A stretch of 39,669 nt of DNA from Campylobacteraceae bacterium (GCA_027038295.1 JALVXD010000151.1:1-39669), one strand, 5' to 3'; shown: positions 1 to 8,498, counted from the first letter of the stretch. Notes: a model not told the origin generated them from the sequence alone. Numbers and translations are program-made.

Positions 1-66
1 TCAAGCCTCCCATCGCCGATAATACTTATCCTGTCTGGATTGGGAATGTAGGTCGCTGCCTCTTTG
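1..66 (+). rRNA. rrf: 5S ribosomal RNA, 3' half (partial)
   Basis: The first bases read as the 3' part of a bacterial 5S rRNA: the CCATCGCCGATAATACT segment, a short helix built from TATCC and GGGA-type arms, and the conserved end GTAGGTCGCTGCC. The 5' half lies outside the window, and the exact 3' end (about 60-66) is an estimate because the terminal helix cannot be paired without the missing end. It implies that a ribosomal RNA operon transcribed rightward ends here. Recognition is from the conserved 5S pattern, not from an alignment. Confidence 0.85.
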
Positions 67-234
67 AGTTTCTTTCTTTTTCTTATTTCTTTTTTTCCCT
101 TTACTGTTTTTTATTTTTACTTACTTATTTATAACGCTACCTCTTTTTATATATACTATCACATTTATTACACTTCTTTATACTATACTTTTGGGTGAGT
201 TTTTTACTCATATACTATTTTCTAAGGAATATAA
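61..234 (+). other. T/pyrimidine-rich spacer after the rRNA operon and leader of the ComEA-like gene
   Basis: Bases 61-118 are almost entirely pyrimidine with long T runs, as expected for transcription termination after an rRNA operon, although I see no clear GC stem other than the 5S terminal helix. Further right are several TATACT/TATAAT-like boxes and a weak 5-bp hairpin (TGAGT at 196-200, ACTCA at 206-210). The ComEA-like gene is preceded by AAGGAA as ribosome binding site. No gene is seen. Confidence 0.4.
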
Positions 235-645
235 ATGAAAAAAATACTAGTGATGTTGGCGTTAACGCTTTCATTTTTGTCTGCGATTAATGTTCAGACA
301 GCTTCAAAAGATGAATTAATGTGTATTAAGGGTATTGGTGAGAAAAAAGCAAATTCTATTCTTAAATATAGAAAGTCTAATAAACTTAAGTCAGCAGATG
401 ATTTACTTGAAATCAAAGGTTTTGGTAAGGTTCTTGTTAAAAATGTAGAGAATGATGTTAAGTCTGTAACTTGTGGTGGGAAAAAATCTGAAAAGAAAAC
501 TGCTAAATCAAGTAAAAAATCTTCAAACAAAAAATCTGATAAGAAAGAAAAGAAAACTACTAAGTCAGATAAAAAATCTGATAAGAAAGAAAAAAAATCT
601 TCTAAATCAGAAAAAAAATCTTTAGATAAAAAGAGTGATGACTAA
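235..645 (+). CDS. ComEA-like secreted helix-hairpin-helix protein with lysine-rich tail
   Basis: The 136-residue protein starts with a signal peptide (about residues 1-17, ending LSA) and then has the ComEA-type double helix-hairpin-helix: IKGIGEKKA near 31-39 and IKGFGK near 60-65. This fold binds double-stranded DNA without sequence specificity. ComEA proteins act in the periplasm during natural transformation, pulling in DNA that enters through the outer membrane. From residue 83 to the end the protein is mostly Lys, Ser, Asp and Glu in imperfect KKSDKKEKK repeats. This tail is not part of ComEA and would add positive charge. The start has AAGGAA about 7 bases upstream. A DNA-binding periplasmic role is well supported; a role in competence is inferred. 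Confidence 0.8.
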   Translation: MKKILVMLALTLSFLSAINVQTASKDELMCIKGIGEKKANSILKYRKSNKLKSADDLLEIKGFGKVLVKNVENDVKSVTCGGKKSEKKTAKSSKKSSNKKSDKKEKKTTKSDKKSDKKEKKSSKSEKKSLDKKSDD

Positions 646-655
646 ATTTTCTTTT

Positions 656-675
656 AATTTCCCTTTTGGGAAATT
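656..675. terminator. Hairpin terminator between convergent genes
   Basis: AATTTCCC (656-663) and GGGAAATT (668-675) form a perfect 8-bp stem with a TTTT loop. T-rich sequence lies on both sides, so it could stop transcription of the ComEA-like gene and of the leftward gene ending at 674. Confidence 0.75.
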
Positions 676-1162
676 ATTTATAGTTTAATATTTTTTTTAC
701 TGTATTTATAGAACAAAAAAATAGTGCTTCAAAAAGTGGATTTAGCTTTATTGTTTCTTCATCTATTTTATCAAATGCTTTAAAATCAAAACCTTCTCCA
801 TCATCTCTTCGTGCTGGTCGTACTGAAAAAGTTATAGGACTTAGTGTTTTTATTAGGTTTATGGTTTTTTTATACTCTTTTCCCTCTTTATTTTTTAATA
901 CGTTATCATCTTCATTTTTCTCTTTTCTTAGTTTTTCTATGAGTAGAATTTTATCATTAAAAATAGTTTTGCCCCATCTTATGTCGCCAAGGTCAAAGAG
1001 AAAGTCTTGATGCCTACTACTTAGTGGGTGAGGAGATGCCTCTCTAAGTGCTTCAAGTAGTTGAAGAAAAAAGTTTATGCCTCCGTAGTTATTTGCAACT
1101 GTTGTTAAAATAGTATGGTAATGAAGTTTCTCTTCATCTGTTAAGTTGTTAAAGTCGCACAT
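674..1162 (-). CDS. Hypothetical protein, 162 aa
   Basis: I do not recognise this family. The protein is soluble and mixed in charge, with no signal peptide or membrane segment. It has a hydrophobic helical stretch at the N-terminal third (GGINFFLQLLEALREA), an aromatic DFLFDLGDIRWGK patch in the middle and a Lys/Glu-rich linker near residue 85-100. It lies 12 bases downstream of the HD-hydrolase gene on the same strand, so the two are probably co-transcribed. The stop codon overlaps the terminator hairpin shared with the convergent ComEA-like gene. Confidence 0.6.
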   Translation of the reverse strand: MCDFNNLTDEEKLHYHTILTTVANNYGGINFFLQLLEALREASPHPLSSRHQDFLFDLGDIRWGKTIFNDKILLIEKLRKEKNEDDNVLKNKEGKEYKKTINLIKTLSPITFSVRPARRDDGEGFDFKAFDKIDEETIKLNPLFEALFFCSINTVKKILNYK

Positions 1163-1174
1163 TAGCTTCCTTTG

Positions 1175-1774
1175 TTATATTATTAGGGAATTATACTCTA
1201 TTAATATATTTTGTTGTGCTTGTTTTTCATATTTATCATAAAAGTACGAACTTTGGTAGATTTTTGACTTTTTTAAAAAGTTTTTAAGTACTTTTTTTCG
1301 CCCCTTTTTATAAGTAATATCATCATAAATAGCATACTCTTTATGTATGTATTCTATATAGGTTTGGTAAACTTTTTTAGATGAGCCTAAAATAGCTAGG
1401 TCAGCATCTAAAAAGAGAGCATTGGTTTGAGAACTGGGTTCATGTGTCTTTGTTTCGTTTATGAGTTGAATAATTTTCTTTATAAGTTTTTGTGGAACAC
1501 CTAACACGTTAAGTCGTTCTTCACAGAGTTTTGCACTCTCTTTTTCATTATTATCTTTAGACGCATCATAAACAAGGTCATGATAAAAGATAGAAAACTC
1601 TGTAACGACATCAAGTTTTGGAAGTTCTACATAGAGCTGTTCAAGATGTTTAAGTGTGTGATAGTATCTATTTTCAGCGGAGTGTGCTATCTCTATTTCT
1701 TGCCATAGTTGGTGAATAAGATTTTCATCATTTGTGAAATTTTGGCATAAAATTCTAAATTTATTTTTTATCAT
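1175..1774 (-). CDS. HD-superfamily predicted metal-dependent hydrolase (COG4339-like)
   Basis: This 199-residue protein carries the pattern of the small HD-type phosphohydrolases grouped as COG4339: YYHTLKH near 37-43, the HD pair in FYHDLVYD near 63-70, and a DADLAILG segment near 122-129 that supplies a later metal-ligand Asp. These residues would bind one or two metal ions and support hydrolysis of a phosphate ester. The natural substrate of the family is not established. It is the first gene of a probable two-gene leftward operon with the unknown protein downstream. No signal peptide is seen, so it should be cytoplasmic. Confidence 0.8.
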   Translation of the reverse strand: MIKNKFRILCQNFTNDENLIHQLWQEIEIAHSAENRYYHTLKHLEQLYVELPKLDVVTEFSIFYHDLVYDASKDNNEKESAKLCEERLNVLGVPQKLIKKIIQLINETKTHEPSSQTNALFLDADLAILGSSKKVYQTYIEYIHKEYAIYDDITYKKGRKKVLKNFLKKSKIYQSSYFYDKYEKQAQQNILIEYNSLII

Positions 1775-1954
1775 CCTATAATTCTATCCTAAATTTAATA
1801 ATATCTAATCCTAATCTATCTTTTAAAGATGGAATATTAATATTTGAAAAGATAAATTTTGATACAATAGTTTATAAAAAAGCTTTAAAAATATGCCAAA
1901 TTGTCATATTTTAATTTTTTTACAAGTTTATGGATGAATTTTAATTTAACTAGA

Positions 1955-1960
1955 TATAAT
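1955..1960 (+). promoter_or_regulatory. Probable -10 box of the cold-shock gene
   Basis: TAGATATAATG at 1951-1961 contains a perfect TATAAT. With initiation about 7 bases on, the cold-shock transcript would have an untranslated leader of about 100 bases, like the long leaders of many csp mRNAs. No -35 box is seen, which is usual for sigma-70 promoters in Campylobacterota. Confidence 0.55.
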
Positions 1961-2069
1961 GTTTGAAGATGAAAGATGAGTGTGGAAATATATTTCTTCT
2001 TTATTTGGATTCGACTTGATCTGGAAATTGATTTTTTCAGAGAAGTTATATATTTACAAAGGTACGACA

Positions 2070-2288
2070 ATGGCAGAATTAGTTAATGGAACTGTTAAAT
2101 GGTTTAACGATGAAAAAGGTTATGGATTTATTGAACAAGCAAGTGGAGGAGCAGATGTATTTGTTCACTTCAGACAAGTAAACAATCCAAGTGGTGGTAG
2201 AGTTTCTCTTGCAGATGGTCAAGCTGTAACATTTGAAATCGGTGAAGGTCAAAAAGGTCCACAAGCTGAAAACGTAACAGCAGTATAA
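2070..2288 (+). CDS. cspA: Cold-shock domain protein (CspA family)
   Basis: This 72-residue protein is a single cold-shock domain. RNP1 (KGYGFIE, residues 16-22) and RNP2 (VFVHF, 30-34) are both intact, and the [15 protein letters not shown] start is typical. Such proteins bind single-stranded RNA and DNA and melt mRNA secondary structure. I chose the ATG at 2070 because it gives the family's usual length and has AAGG about 8 bases upstream. The open frame extends 30 codons further up, but that extension reads as leader sequence and matches nothing. It is monocistronic: a promoter lies about 110 bases upstream and a terminator follows directly. Confidence 0.95.
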   Translation: MAELVNGTVKWFNDEKGYGFIEQASGGADVFVHFRQVNNPSGGRVSLADGQAVTFEIGEGQKGPQAENVTAV

Positions 2289-2299
2289 TTACTGCTTAT

Positions 2300-2330
2300 A
2301 GAAGGTAGTTTTCGGATTACCTTCTTCTCT
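2300..2330 (+). terminator. Rho-independent terminator of cspA
   Basis: AGAAGGTA (2300-2307) pairs with TACCTTCT (2318-2325) around a 10-base loop, followed by TCTTCTTT. It sits 11 bases after the cspA stop codon. Confidence 0.8.
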
Positions 2331-2428
2331 TCTTTAATTTACACAAAATAATCTCACAATTACACAATTCATAGTTATTATTTATAACATATTTGGTTAT
2401 AATACTCTCAAAAAATTAAGAATAATTT

Positions 2429-3277
2429 ATGCAACGATTTGAAAACTATCTCCAAGAACATTTACCAACCGTAGAGACTTTCCATCCTCATTACAACAGT
2501 TCTCTAGCTTTAATGCTATTGGCTGGTGGTAAACGTTTTAGACCGATGTTACTTTTGTCTGTAGTAGAAGCGTATGAGCCTTTGCTTTTTGAAGGTGCAT
2601 TGGCTCCTGCCTTGGCATTAGAGTTTTTGCATACCTATTCTCTTATACATGATGACCTACCAGCAATGGACGATGCACCTCTGCGTCGTGGATTTGAGAC
2701 TTTACATGTTGCCTATGATGAGTCAACAGCTATTTTAGCAGGTGATGCACTGAATACAGAAGCATTCTATCATATAGCAAAAGCACCGTTAAGAGATGAC
2801 ATTAAGATAAAATTGGTAGAAGTTTTGGCACGTGATGGTGGTACTTATGGGATGGTACTAGGGCAGTCTATAGATTTACATTTTGAAAATGAACCTTTGA
2901 GTCTTGAACAGGTTAAAGTACTACACAAAAATAAAACAGCCAAACTTATTGCAGCTTCTTTGTTGATGGGAGCTATTATAGTTGGTCTTGATAAAAATAA
3001 ACAAGACGAACTTTATGGTTTTGGTATTGATTTGGGTTTACTTTTTCAAATTCAAGATGATATTATAGATGAAACACAAAGTGATGAAGAGGCTGGAAAA
3101 CCTACTGGTAATGATGGTGATAAAAACTCTTTTATAAACTTAATAGGTTTAGAAAGAAGTGTTGAAGAGGCAGAGGAGTTAGCAGATGAGTTACAAAGTA
3201 AATTTGGTTCATTTGATAAAAAACTACAAAAGGCACTTCGTCCAATTATGGATAAGTACCTTTATCGACATAGATAA
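2429..3277 (+). CDS. ispA: Polyprenyl diphosphate synthase (farnesyl/geranylgeranyl type)
   Basis: The 282-residue protein has both aspartate-rich motifs of trans-prenyltransferases: DDLPAMDD at 75-82 (first Asp-rich motif, DDxxxxD form) and DDIID at 210-214. It also has the GGKRFRP substrate-binding segment near 33-39. It condenses isopentenyl diphosphate with allylic diphosphates to make farnesyl or geranylgeranyl diphosphate for quinone and lipid-carrier synthesis. The DDxxxxD spacing in the first motif is the common bacterial short-chain form. It is followed by transketolase, the order found in Campylobacter. Chain length cannot be decided from sequence alone. Confidence 0.92.
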   Translation: MQRFENYLQEHLPTVETFHPHYNSSLALMLLAGGKRFRPMLLLSVVEAYEPLLFEGALAPALALEFLHTYSLIHDDLPAMDDAPLRRGFETLHVAYDESTAILAGDALNTEAFYHIAKAPLRDDIKIKLVEVLARDGGTYGMVLGQSIDLHFENEPLSLEQVKVLHKNKTAKLIAASLLMGAIIVGLDKNKQDELYGFGIDLGLLFQIQDDIIDETQSDEEAGKPTGNDGDKNSFINLIGLERSVEEAEELADELQSKFGSFDKKLQKALRPIMDKYLYRHR

Positions 3278-3278
3278 T

Positions 3279-3331
3279 ATTCGATAAAACAGAATCTATA
3301 TTTAGTTTATGTAGGTTCGATTTTATCGAAT
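3279..3331. repeat. Perfect 11-bp inverted repeat between ispA and tkt
   Basis: ATTCGATAAAA at 3279-3289 is repeated inverted as TTTTATCGAAT at 3321-3331, separated by 31 bases. The right arm also belongs to a smaller hairpin, TTCGA-TTTTA-TCGAA (3316-3330), preceded by GTAGG. It lies in the 91-base gap and could be an attenuator, an mRNA-processing site or an operator. It lacks a T tail, so it is not a standard terminator. Confidence 0.6.
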
Positions 3332-3368
3332 TGTGATAGATTTAGAGTATAAGAAAAAAGGAATAAAA

Positions 3369-5348
3369 ATGGCAATGACAGAAGAGAATAAAATGCGTAA
3401 AAAGATGGCGAATACCATCAGATTTTTAGCAGCAGATATGGTACAAGCAGCAAATTCAGGACATCCTGGAGCTCCAATGGGTTTAGCAGATATTGCAGTA
3501 GTTTTAAGTGAGCATTTGAATCATAACCCTAAAAATCCAAAGTGGTTAAACCGTGACCGTTTGGTGTTTTCTGGTGGACATGGTTCCTCTCTTATTTATT
3601 CACTTTTACACCTTTGGGGTTATGACTTGTCTTTGGAAGAGTTAAAAAACTTTAGACAACTTGACTCTAAAACTCCTGGTCACCCAGAGTATGGTCATAC
3701 AGATGGTGTGGAGATAACTACTGGTCCTTTAGGTCAGGGAATTGCCAATGCTGTAGGTTTTGCAATGGCTGCAAAATATACAGGAAACCAAGTAAACTCT
3801 GAAACTTGTGAGCTAATAGACCATAAAGTTTACTGTTTATGTGGAGATGGAGACTTACAAGAAGGAATCTCTTACGAAGCCTGTTCATTAGCTGGACATT
3901 TACAGCTTGATAACATGGTACTAATATATGATAGTAATGAGATTACTATTGAGGGTGATACCAGCATTGCTTGGTCAGAAGATGTTGAGGGAAGATTTAT
4001 CGCTCAAGGTTGGGATGTTAAAAAAATCAATGGACACTGTTATGATGAGATAGATAAAGCTCTTAATGAAGTTAAAACAGCAACTAAGCCTACTATTATT
4101 ATTGCCAATACTATAATTGGTAAAGGTGCTATGGAGTTAGAGGGGTCGGCAGCTACTCATGGTTCTCCACTTGGTGAGACTATTATTGCTGAGTCAAAAG
4201 CTAAAGAGGGATTCCCTGCTGAAAGTTTTTATATCCCTGAAGATGTATTGGTGAGATTTAGAGCTGCTATTGAAAAAGGTGATATGTTAGAGAAACAGTG
4301 GATTCACCTACATAAACAAGCACCACTAATAGAACAAAATGAAGCGATGGATAGAATGCTTAATCCTGATTTCTCGGCAATTGAGTTTCCTGATTTTACT
4401 GAGAGTGGTTCTATGGCAACTAGAGATTCAAATGGTCAAATTTTAAATGCTATTGCTAAAGCTATTCCATCGTTTATTGGTGGTTCAGCCGATTTGGCTC
4501 CATCAAATAAAACAGACTTAAAAGATATGGGTGACTTCCCTAAAGGGCGAAACATGCACTTTGGAATTAGAGAACACTCTATGGCTGCTATTACCAATGC
4601 CATGGCTCTTTATGGTACGGTTATTCCTTTTAATGCAACATTCTTTGTCTTCTCTGATTACTTAAAACCATCGGCAAGAATCGCAGCATTGACCAGTATT
4701 CAAAACTTCTTTGTATGGACACATGACAGTATTGGTGTAGGGGAAGATGGGCCTACTCATGAACCAATAGAACAGATTAGCCAGTTTAGAGCTTTACCCA
4801 ACTTCTATGTTTGGAGACCTGCTGATGCTACAGAAAATGTGGAAGCATGGAAAACAGCTCTTAGTATTAATGCTCCTCATGGTTTTGTTCTTTCTCGTCA
4901 AAAACTTCAGACGCTTAAACCAAAAAGAGATTTTGGTGAGGTAGCAAATGGAGCATACATAGTAAAAGCACGTAAAGATGCAAACTTTACACTAATGGCT
5001 TCGGGGTCTGAACTTATGCTTTGTCTTCAAGCTGCATGTCACTTAGAAGTACTTGGTATTAGAGCCAATGTTGTATCTGTTCCTTGTTTGGACTTGTTTA
5101 ATGAGCAAGAATCAGAGTATAAAAATAGGGTAGTAGATAAAAATACAAAAGTATTGGCTGTAGAAGCTGCAACAGCTACAGAGTATTATAGATATGCAGA
5201 CGATGTTTTAGGTATGGAAAGTTTTGGTGCCTCTGCTCCTGCTGACTTACTTTTTGAAAAGTTTGGGTTTACCAATGAAAATGTAATGAGACGTGCATGT
5301 GCTTTAATGAATGTAGAGTACAAAGAAGTAAATTTGGGGAAATGTTAG
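3369..5348 (+). CDS. tkt: Transketolase
   Basis: The 659-residue product matches transketolase over its length. The N-terminal thiamine diphosphate domain has the NSGHPGAPMG motif and GDGDLQEG near 159-166, with the downstream Asn in DSNEITIEG. The middle domain has GSADLAPSN and the GIREHSM motif. The C-terminal domain has the SRQ loop. It moves two-carbon units between sugar phosphates in the pentose phosphate or Calvin-type cycle. I took the ATG at 3369, with AAAAAAGGA just upstream; the frame opens 12 codons earlier, but that part has no family match and contains the ribosome binding site. Confidence 0.96.
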   Translation: MAMTEENKMRKKMANTIRFLAADMVQAANSGHPGAPMGLADIAVVLSEHLNHNPKNPKWLNRDRLVFSGGHGSSLIYSLLHLWGYDLSLEELKNFRQLDSKTPGHPEYGHTDGVEITTGPLGQGIANAVGFAMAAKYTGNQVNSETCELIDHKVYCLCGDGDLQEGISYEACSLAGHLQLDNMVLIYDSNEITIEGDTSIAWSEDVEGRFIAQGWDVKKINGHCYDEIDKALNEVKTATKPTIIIANTIIGKGAMELEGSAATHGSPLGETIIAESKAKEGFPAESFYIPEDVLVRFRAAIEKGDMLEKQWIHLHKQAPLIEQNEAMDRMLNPDFSAIEFPDFTESGSMATRDSNGQILNAIAKAIPSFIGGSADLAPSNKTDLKDMGDFPKGRNMHFGIREHSMAAITNAMALYGTVIPFNATFFVFSDYLKPSARIAALTSIQNFFVWTHDSIGVGEDGPTHEPIEQISQFRALPNFYVWRPADATENVEAWKTALSINAPHGFVLSRQKLQTLKPKRDFGEVANGAYIVKARKDANFTLMASGSELMLCLQAACHLEVLGIRANVVSVPCLDLFNEQESEYKNRVVDKNTKVLAVEAATATEYYRYADDVLGMESFGASAPADLLFEKFGFTNENVMRRACALMNVEYKEVNLGKC

Positions 5349-5380
5349 GTTATTAATAATTCGTTTAGAATTATTACCTA
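5346..5380 (+). terminator. Possible weak terminator after tkt
   Basis: TAATAATTC (5354-5362) pairs with GAATTATTA (5368-5376) around GTTTA. TAGG (5346-5349) and CCTA (5377-5380) can extend the stem after a 4-base bulge. The following sequence is only moderately T-rich, so it may be a processing hairpin. Confidence 0.45.
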
Positions 5381-5418
5381 TAATTTCAGAAATACAATAA
5401 AATATAAAAAGGTTATAA

Positions 5419-6234
5419 ATGATTAAAAAAACGATTAGTATTGCATTGGCATCAATGATGTTTATGACAATGGTTCACGCAGAGAGTAAATATGGTAGTG
5501 TAAATGGTCAAGAGATTACACAACTAGATATTGACATGACAATGGGACCTTCAGGAATGACATTTGAGACATTAGACCCTGCTATGAAAAAGAGAGTTCT
5601 TGATATGGTAGTGGAGCGAAAGCTTTTAGCAGCAGAAGCAGAAAAAAGTGATGTTGCTAAATCTGATGATTATAAAAAGCAGTTAGAGGAACTTAAAAAA
5701 GGTTTACTTTTAGATATTTGGATGAAAGAGAAGATGACAAAAATCAAAGATGGTATCTCTAAAAGCAAAGTAGAAGAGTTCTATAAAAAGAATAGTAGTC
5801 ATTATTCAATACCTAAAAAACTAAAAGCAAGACATATTTTGGTTAAAGGTGAAGATAATGCAACAGCTATTATAAAAGAGTTAGATGCAGCAAAAGATAA
5901 AAAAGAAGCATTTATTAAATTGGCAAAAGAGAAGTCAACAGGTCCTTCAGGTCCTAATGGTGGTGACTTAGGTTGGTTTGAGCTTGGAAGAATGGTTCCT
6001 GAGTTTTCTACTGCTGCTGATAAGTTGAAAAAAGGTGAATACACTGAAAAACCAGTGAAAACACAATTTGGTTACCATATTATCTACTTAGATGATAGAA
6101 AAGACGCAAGTACTAAAAAACTTGAAGAAGTTGAGGATTCTATTAAAGACGAGTTGGCTAATAAAGAGTTTACAGAGCTTATAAAAGCAGAGACTGAAAA
6201 ACTAAAAAAATCAGCAAAAATAGAACTTAAATAA
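5419..6234 (+). CDS. Periplasmic peptidyl-prolyl cis-trans isomerase, PpiC/SurA type (PEB4-like)
   Basis: This 271-residue protein has a signal peptide ending MVHA (about residues 1-21), a helical chaperone-like N-terminal region (about 35-125) and a parvulin rotamase domain (about 135-227) with the ARHILV start, GPSGPNGGDLGWF and FGYHII motifs. The layout and length match PEB4/Cbf2 of Campylobacter, a periplasmic chaperone that helps outer-membrane proteins fold. The C-terminal tail is Lys/Glu-rich and helical. The start has AAAAAGG in the right place. It converges with the leftward gene ending 3 bases further on. Confidence 0.9.
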   Translation: MIKKTISIALASMMFMTMVHAESKYGSVNGQEITQLDIDMTMGPSGMTFETLDPAMKKRVLDMVVERKLLAAEAEKSDVAKSDDYKKQLEELKKGLLLDIWMKEKMTKIKDGISKSKVEEFYKKNSSHYSIPKKLKARHILVKGEDNATAIIKELDAAKDKKEAFIKLAKEKSTGPSGPNGGDLGWFELGRMVPEFSTAADKLKKGEYTEKPVKTQFGYHIIYLDDRKDASTKKLEEVEDSIKDELANKEFTELIKAETEKLKKSAKIELK

Positions 6235-6237
6235 TTT

Positions 6238-7083
6238 TCACCAGCCTGTCTGGTACCCATAATCTTCTGATTGGGAGATTATGGTTAACAACTCCTCTTT
6301 CCTCTTTTTATTTTCCATATACTTTACATATATTGCTACGGTTAATCTTCCTGGTCCGTCTCCCATGGCTCCTTTTTTTACAAAGATATTAATAGGAATG
6401 GTGACACTCTTTTTGCTATCTATAATAATAGAGTAGTCTAAGTTTAAAATCTTTTTATGATTCCAGTGAAGGGGAAAGTAGTTCTCTTTTGTTGCAGTAG
6501 GAAGATAGGCTCCTCCAGGTGAGGCTTCTCCTCCTGTAGTAAAGATGGTTTTTGCATAAAAGCCTGTGATTTGAATGGTGCTTTTAGAGTGATTTTTGAT
6601 ATTGAATTTATAGCTAGGTATGGTTTCAATAGAGTTATTTATATAGTCAGCTAAGAGCATGGACCAGTCAAGTTGTTCCCAACCATCTTGTGCATGATAG
6701 TTTTTAAAAAATCTACTCTCTTTTAATAACCTCTTGGTATGTGGAGAAATTCTATTCCATATTTCATCACCAATGGTACCTTTTTTAGCTATCCATTCAA
6801 GATTATAATATCCATTTTTTAAAAAGTTTTGTTGATAAAGTACTTTTTGAAAGATGTCAATATCTGTACCTTCAACATGGTAGGGTGATCTACTAAATTT
6901 TTGCTTACGGGTATTTATAAGTTTTCCTCTAAATCGATTGTCTATGTTAGAGGCATTAATATGTTGAAGTTTCCAGCTTCCATAGAGGCTATCCGTATGG
7001 GGAGCCAGTGAAACTTTTACACTTAAAGTTTGTGTAAAAGAATAAATGGTTGTTAATATAAATAAAATCACTATCTTTTTCAT
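6238..7083 (-). CDS. Secreted protein of unknown function, 281 aa
   Basis: The protein starts with a clear signal peptide (Lys-Lys then a hydrophobic run to about residue 18). The mature part is rich in aromatic and basic residues, without Cys pairs or a motif I recognise. The central section is helical-looking (SRFFKNYHAQDGWEQLDW). The last third is probably beta-rich, with GGEASPGGAYLP and GAMGDGPGRLTVAIYVKY segments, which suggests an immunoglobulin-like or jelly-roll sandwich; this is a guess from pattern only. It has AAGGAC upstream. The 83-base gap to the MFS gene holds a hairpin, so co-transcription is uncertain. Confidence 0.6.
   Translation of the reverse strand: MKKIVILFILTTIYSFTQTLSVKVSLAPHTDSLYGSWKLQHINASNIDNRFRGKLINTRKQKFSRSPYHVEGTDIDIFQKVLYQQNFLKNGYYNLEWIAKKGTIGDEIWNRISPHTKRLLKESRFFKNYHAQDGWEQLDWSMLLADYINNSIETIPSYKFNIKNHSKSTIQITGFYAKTIFTTGGEASPGGAYLPTATKENYFPLHWNHKKILNLDYSIIIDSKKSVTIPINIFVKKGAMGDGPGRLTVAIYVKYMENKKRKEELLTIISQSEDYGYQTGW
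6257..6284 (+). terminator. Possible terminator of the PpiC gene inside the convergent gene
   Basis: CCATAATCT (6257-6265) and AGATTATGG (6276-6284) form a perfect 9-bp stem with a 10-base loop, about 25 bases after the isomerase stop. It lies within the last codons of the convergent gene and has no long T run. Confidence 0.35.
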
Positions 7084-7100
7084 ATTTTGTCCTTATTTTA

Positions 7101-7133
7101 TGATACAACTCTTTTACTTAAAGAATTGTGTCA
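7101..7133 (-). repeat. Imperfect inverted repeat between the MFS gene and the secreted protein gene
   Basis: TGATACAACTCTTT (7101-7114) and AAAGAATTGTGTCA (7120-7133) pair over 14 positions with one G-T wobble and one mismatch around a 5-base loop. It follows the MFS stop codon and precedes the ribosome binding site of the next leftward gene. It may be a terminator, a processing site or an operator. There is no T tail in the leftward direction. Confidence 0.45.
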
Positions 7134-7166
7134 CATTTTGAACACTAATGGGAGAGTAGTGAAAAA

Positions 7167-8498
7167 TTAACTTAACAGTCCTCTAACTTCATCTTCATCT
7201 ATTAAATCTTTTTCATATTTTACTACGGCAATATTTTCGGTCTCATTGACATAAGACTCAACAATGGCTTCATGTTCTGTAAGTGCTGCTATTTTTTCAC
7301 GGTCAAAAATATCAAGTGGGAGGTAAACATTTCCACGGTTGTTTGGACTTGGCATGGTATAGACCCAAATAAACCAACCAATAGCTATGGCACCCACTAC
7401 CATAGATAAGGTCTCTCGATCATAATTTTGCATAAGCCAACCAGCTAAAAGACCACCTAAAGTAATACCAATGTACCCAAAAGTATTGGCAACTCCAATA
7501 GCAGCTCCTTTTTGATGCACTTTGGCGAATTTAGAGACAAAACTTTGCAAAAGAGGTTCAAACATCATAAAACCTATCATAAAGAGAGATACACCAATAG
7601 AAAATACCAATGCTGAAGTTGCAAAGCCCATTGCCATAAATCCAGAGAATATGGAGATAACAGAGATCATAAATACCTCTCTACCTTTTCCATACTTTTC
7701 ACCAAATATAGCAGAAGGTCCCATGGCTAAGATTCCCAGTACTATAGCAGGTAGATAAACTTTCCAAAGTTCTACTTTTTCCCAGCCAAAACCACCATCT
7801 GTTGGTGCACTGGTCATAACGATAGGAATAATGAAAAAAGCCATGGTCATAATAGATGAGTGAAAGAGAAAGGTAATGTACATTCTAGTCAATGCTTTGT
7901 CTTTAAATACATCCATCATTTTTGACTCCTCTTCACTATAAGAGTGAACAATAGTTGGAGGCTGTGGTACAGCTGTAAATAGAACTGCAATGGCTAAAAT
8001 AGATAAAATAGCTGTTAACCAGAAAAGTTTGTCCACACCCCAGTTACCACCTACAATAGGAGCAATAATCATCGCAGCTGAAAAACTCATAGCGATAACA
8101 CCACCCATGATTGCCATAGCATGAGCTCTCTGCTCTTCTTTTACTAAGTCAGCTATCATGGCTGTAACAACTGAACCAATAGCTCCTGCACCTTGCAAGA
8201 AACGACCAAGTAGAAGCATATAGATGTTGTCACTTAATGCACAAATAACAGAACCTAAGATAAAGATTAGAAGACCAATAAGCAGAGTCTTTTTTCTTCC
8301 TATACTATCACTTAGTTTTCCAAATGGAACTTGAAAAATGGCTTGTGTAAATGCATAACCACTCATGGCAGCACCTGCAAGAAAAGGGCTTGCACCTTTT
8401 AGCCCTAGTGCGTAAGCAGAGAGGACGGGAAGAACAATAAAAAGTCCGAAAAATCTTAGACCAATGATTGAGCTAAGAGGTAATATCTGTTTAAACAT
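7167..8498 (-). CDS. MFS transporter, YajR-like, with short C-terminal cytoplasmic extension
   Basis: The 443-residue protein has the 12-helix pattern of the major facilitator superfamily. The loop 2-3 signature is present as GKLSDSIGRKKTLL, with the usual GRFLQGAGAIGSV in helix 4. After the last helix is a soluble tail of about 60 residues (REKIAALTEHEA...AVVKYEKDLIDEDEVRGLL) resembling the ferredoxin-like YAM domain of E. coli YajR. The substrate of this group is not established; drug or metabolite efflux is possible. It is divergent from the rdgB-like gene, and both promoters must lie in the 59-base gap. Confidence 0.82.
   Translation of the reverse strand: MFKQILPLSSIIGLRFFGLFIVLPVLSAYALGLKGASPFLAGAAMSGYAFTQAIFQVPFGKLSDSIGRKKTLLIGLLIFILGSVICALSDNIYMLLLGRFLQGAGAIGSVVTAMIADLVKEEQRAHAMAIMGGVIAMSFSAAMIIAPIVGGNWGVDKLFWLTAILSILAIAVLFTAVPQPPTIVHSYSEEESKMMDVFKDKALTRMYITFLFHSSIMTMAFFIIPIVMTSAPTDGGFGWEKVELWKVYLPAIVLGILAMGPSAIFGEKYGKGREVFMISVISIFSGFMAMGFATSALVFSIGVSLFMIGFMMFEPLLQSFVSKFAKVHQKGAAIGVANTFGYIGITLGGLLAGWLMQNYDRETLSMVVGAIAIGWFIWVYTMPSPNNRGNVYLPLDIFDREKIAALTEHEAIVESYVNETENIAVVKYEKDLIDEDEVRGLLS

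Noticed and set aside
1980-2069. 30-residue N-terminal extension of the cold-shock protein
   Set aside because: The family starts at the ATG at 2070, which has its own ribosome binding site. The extension is AT-rich leader with a promoter just before it.
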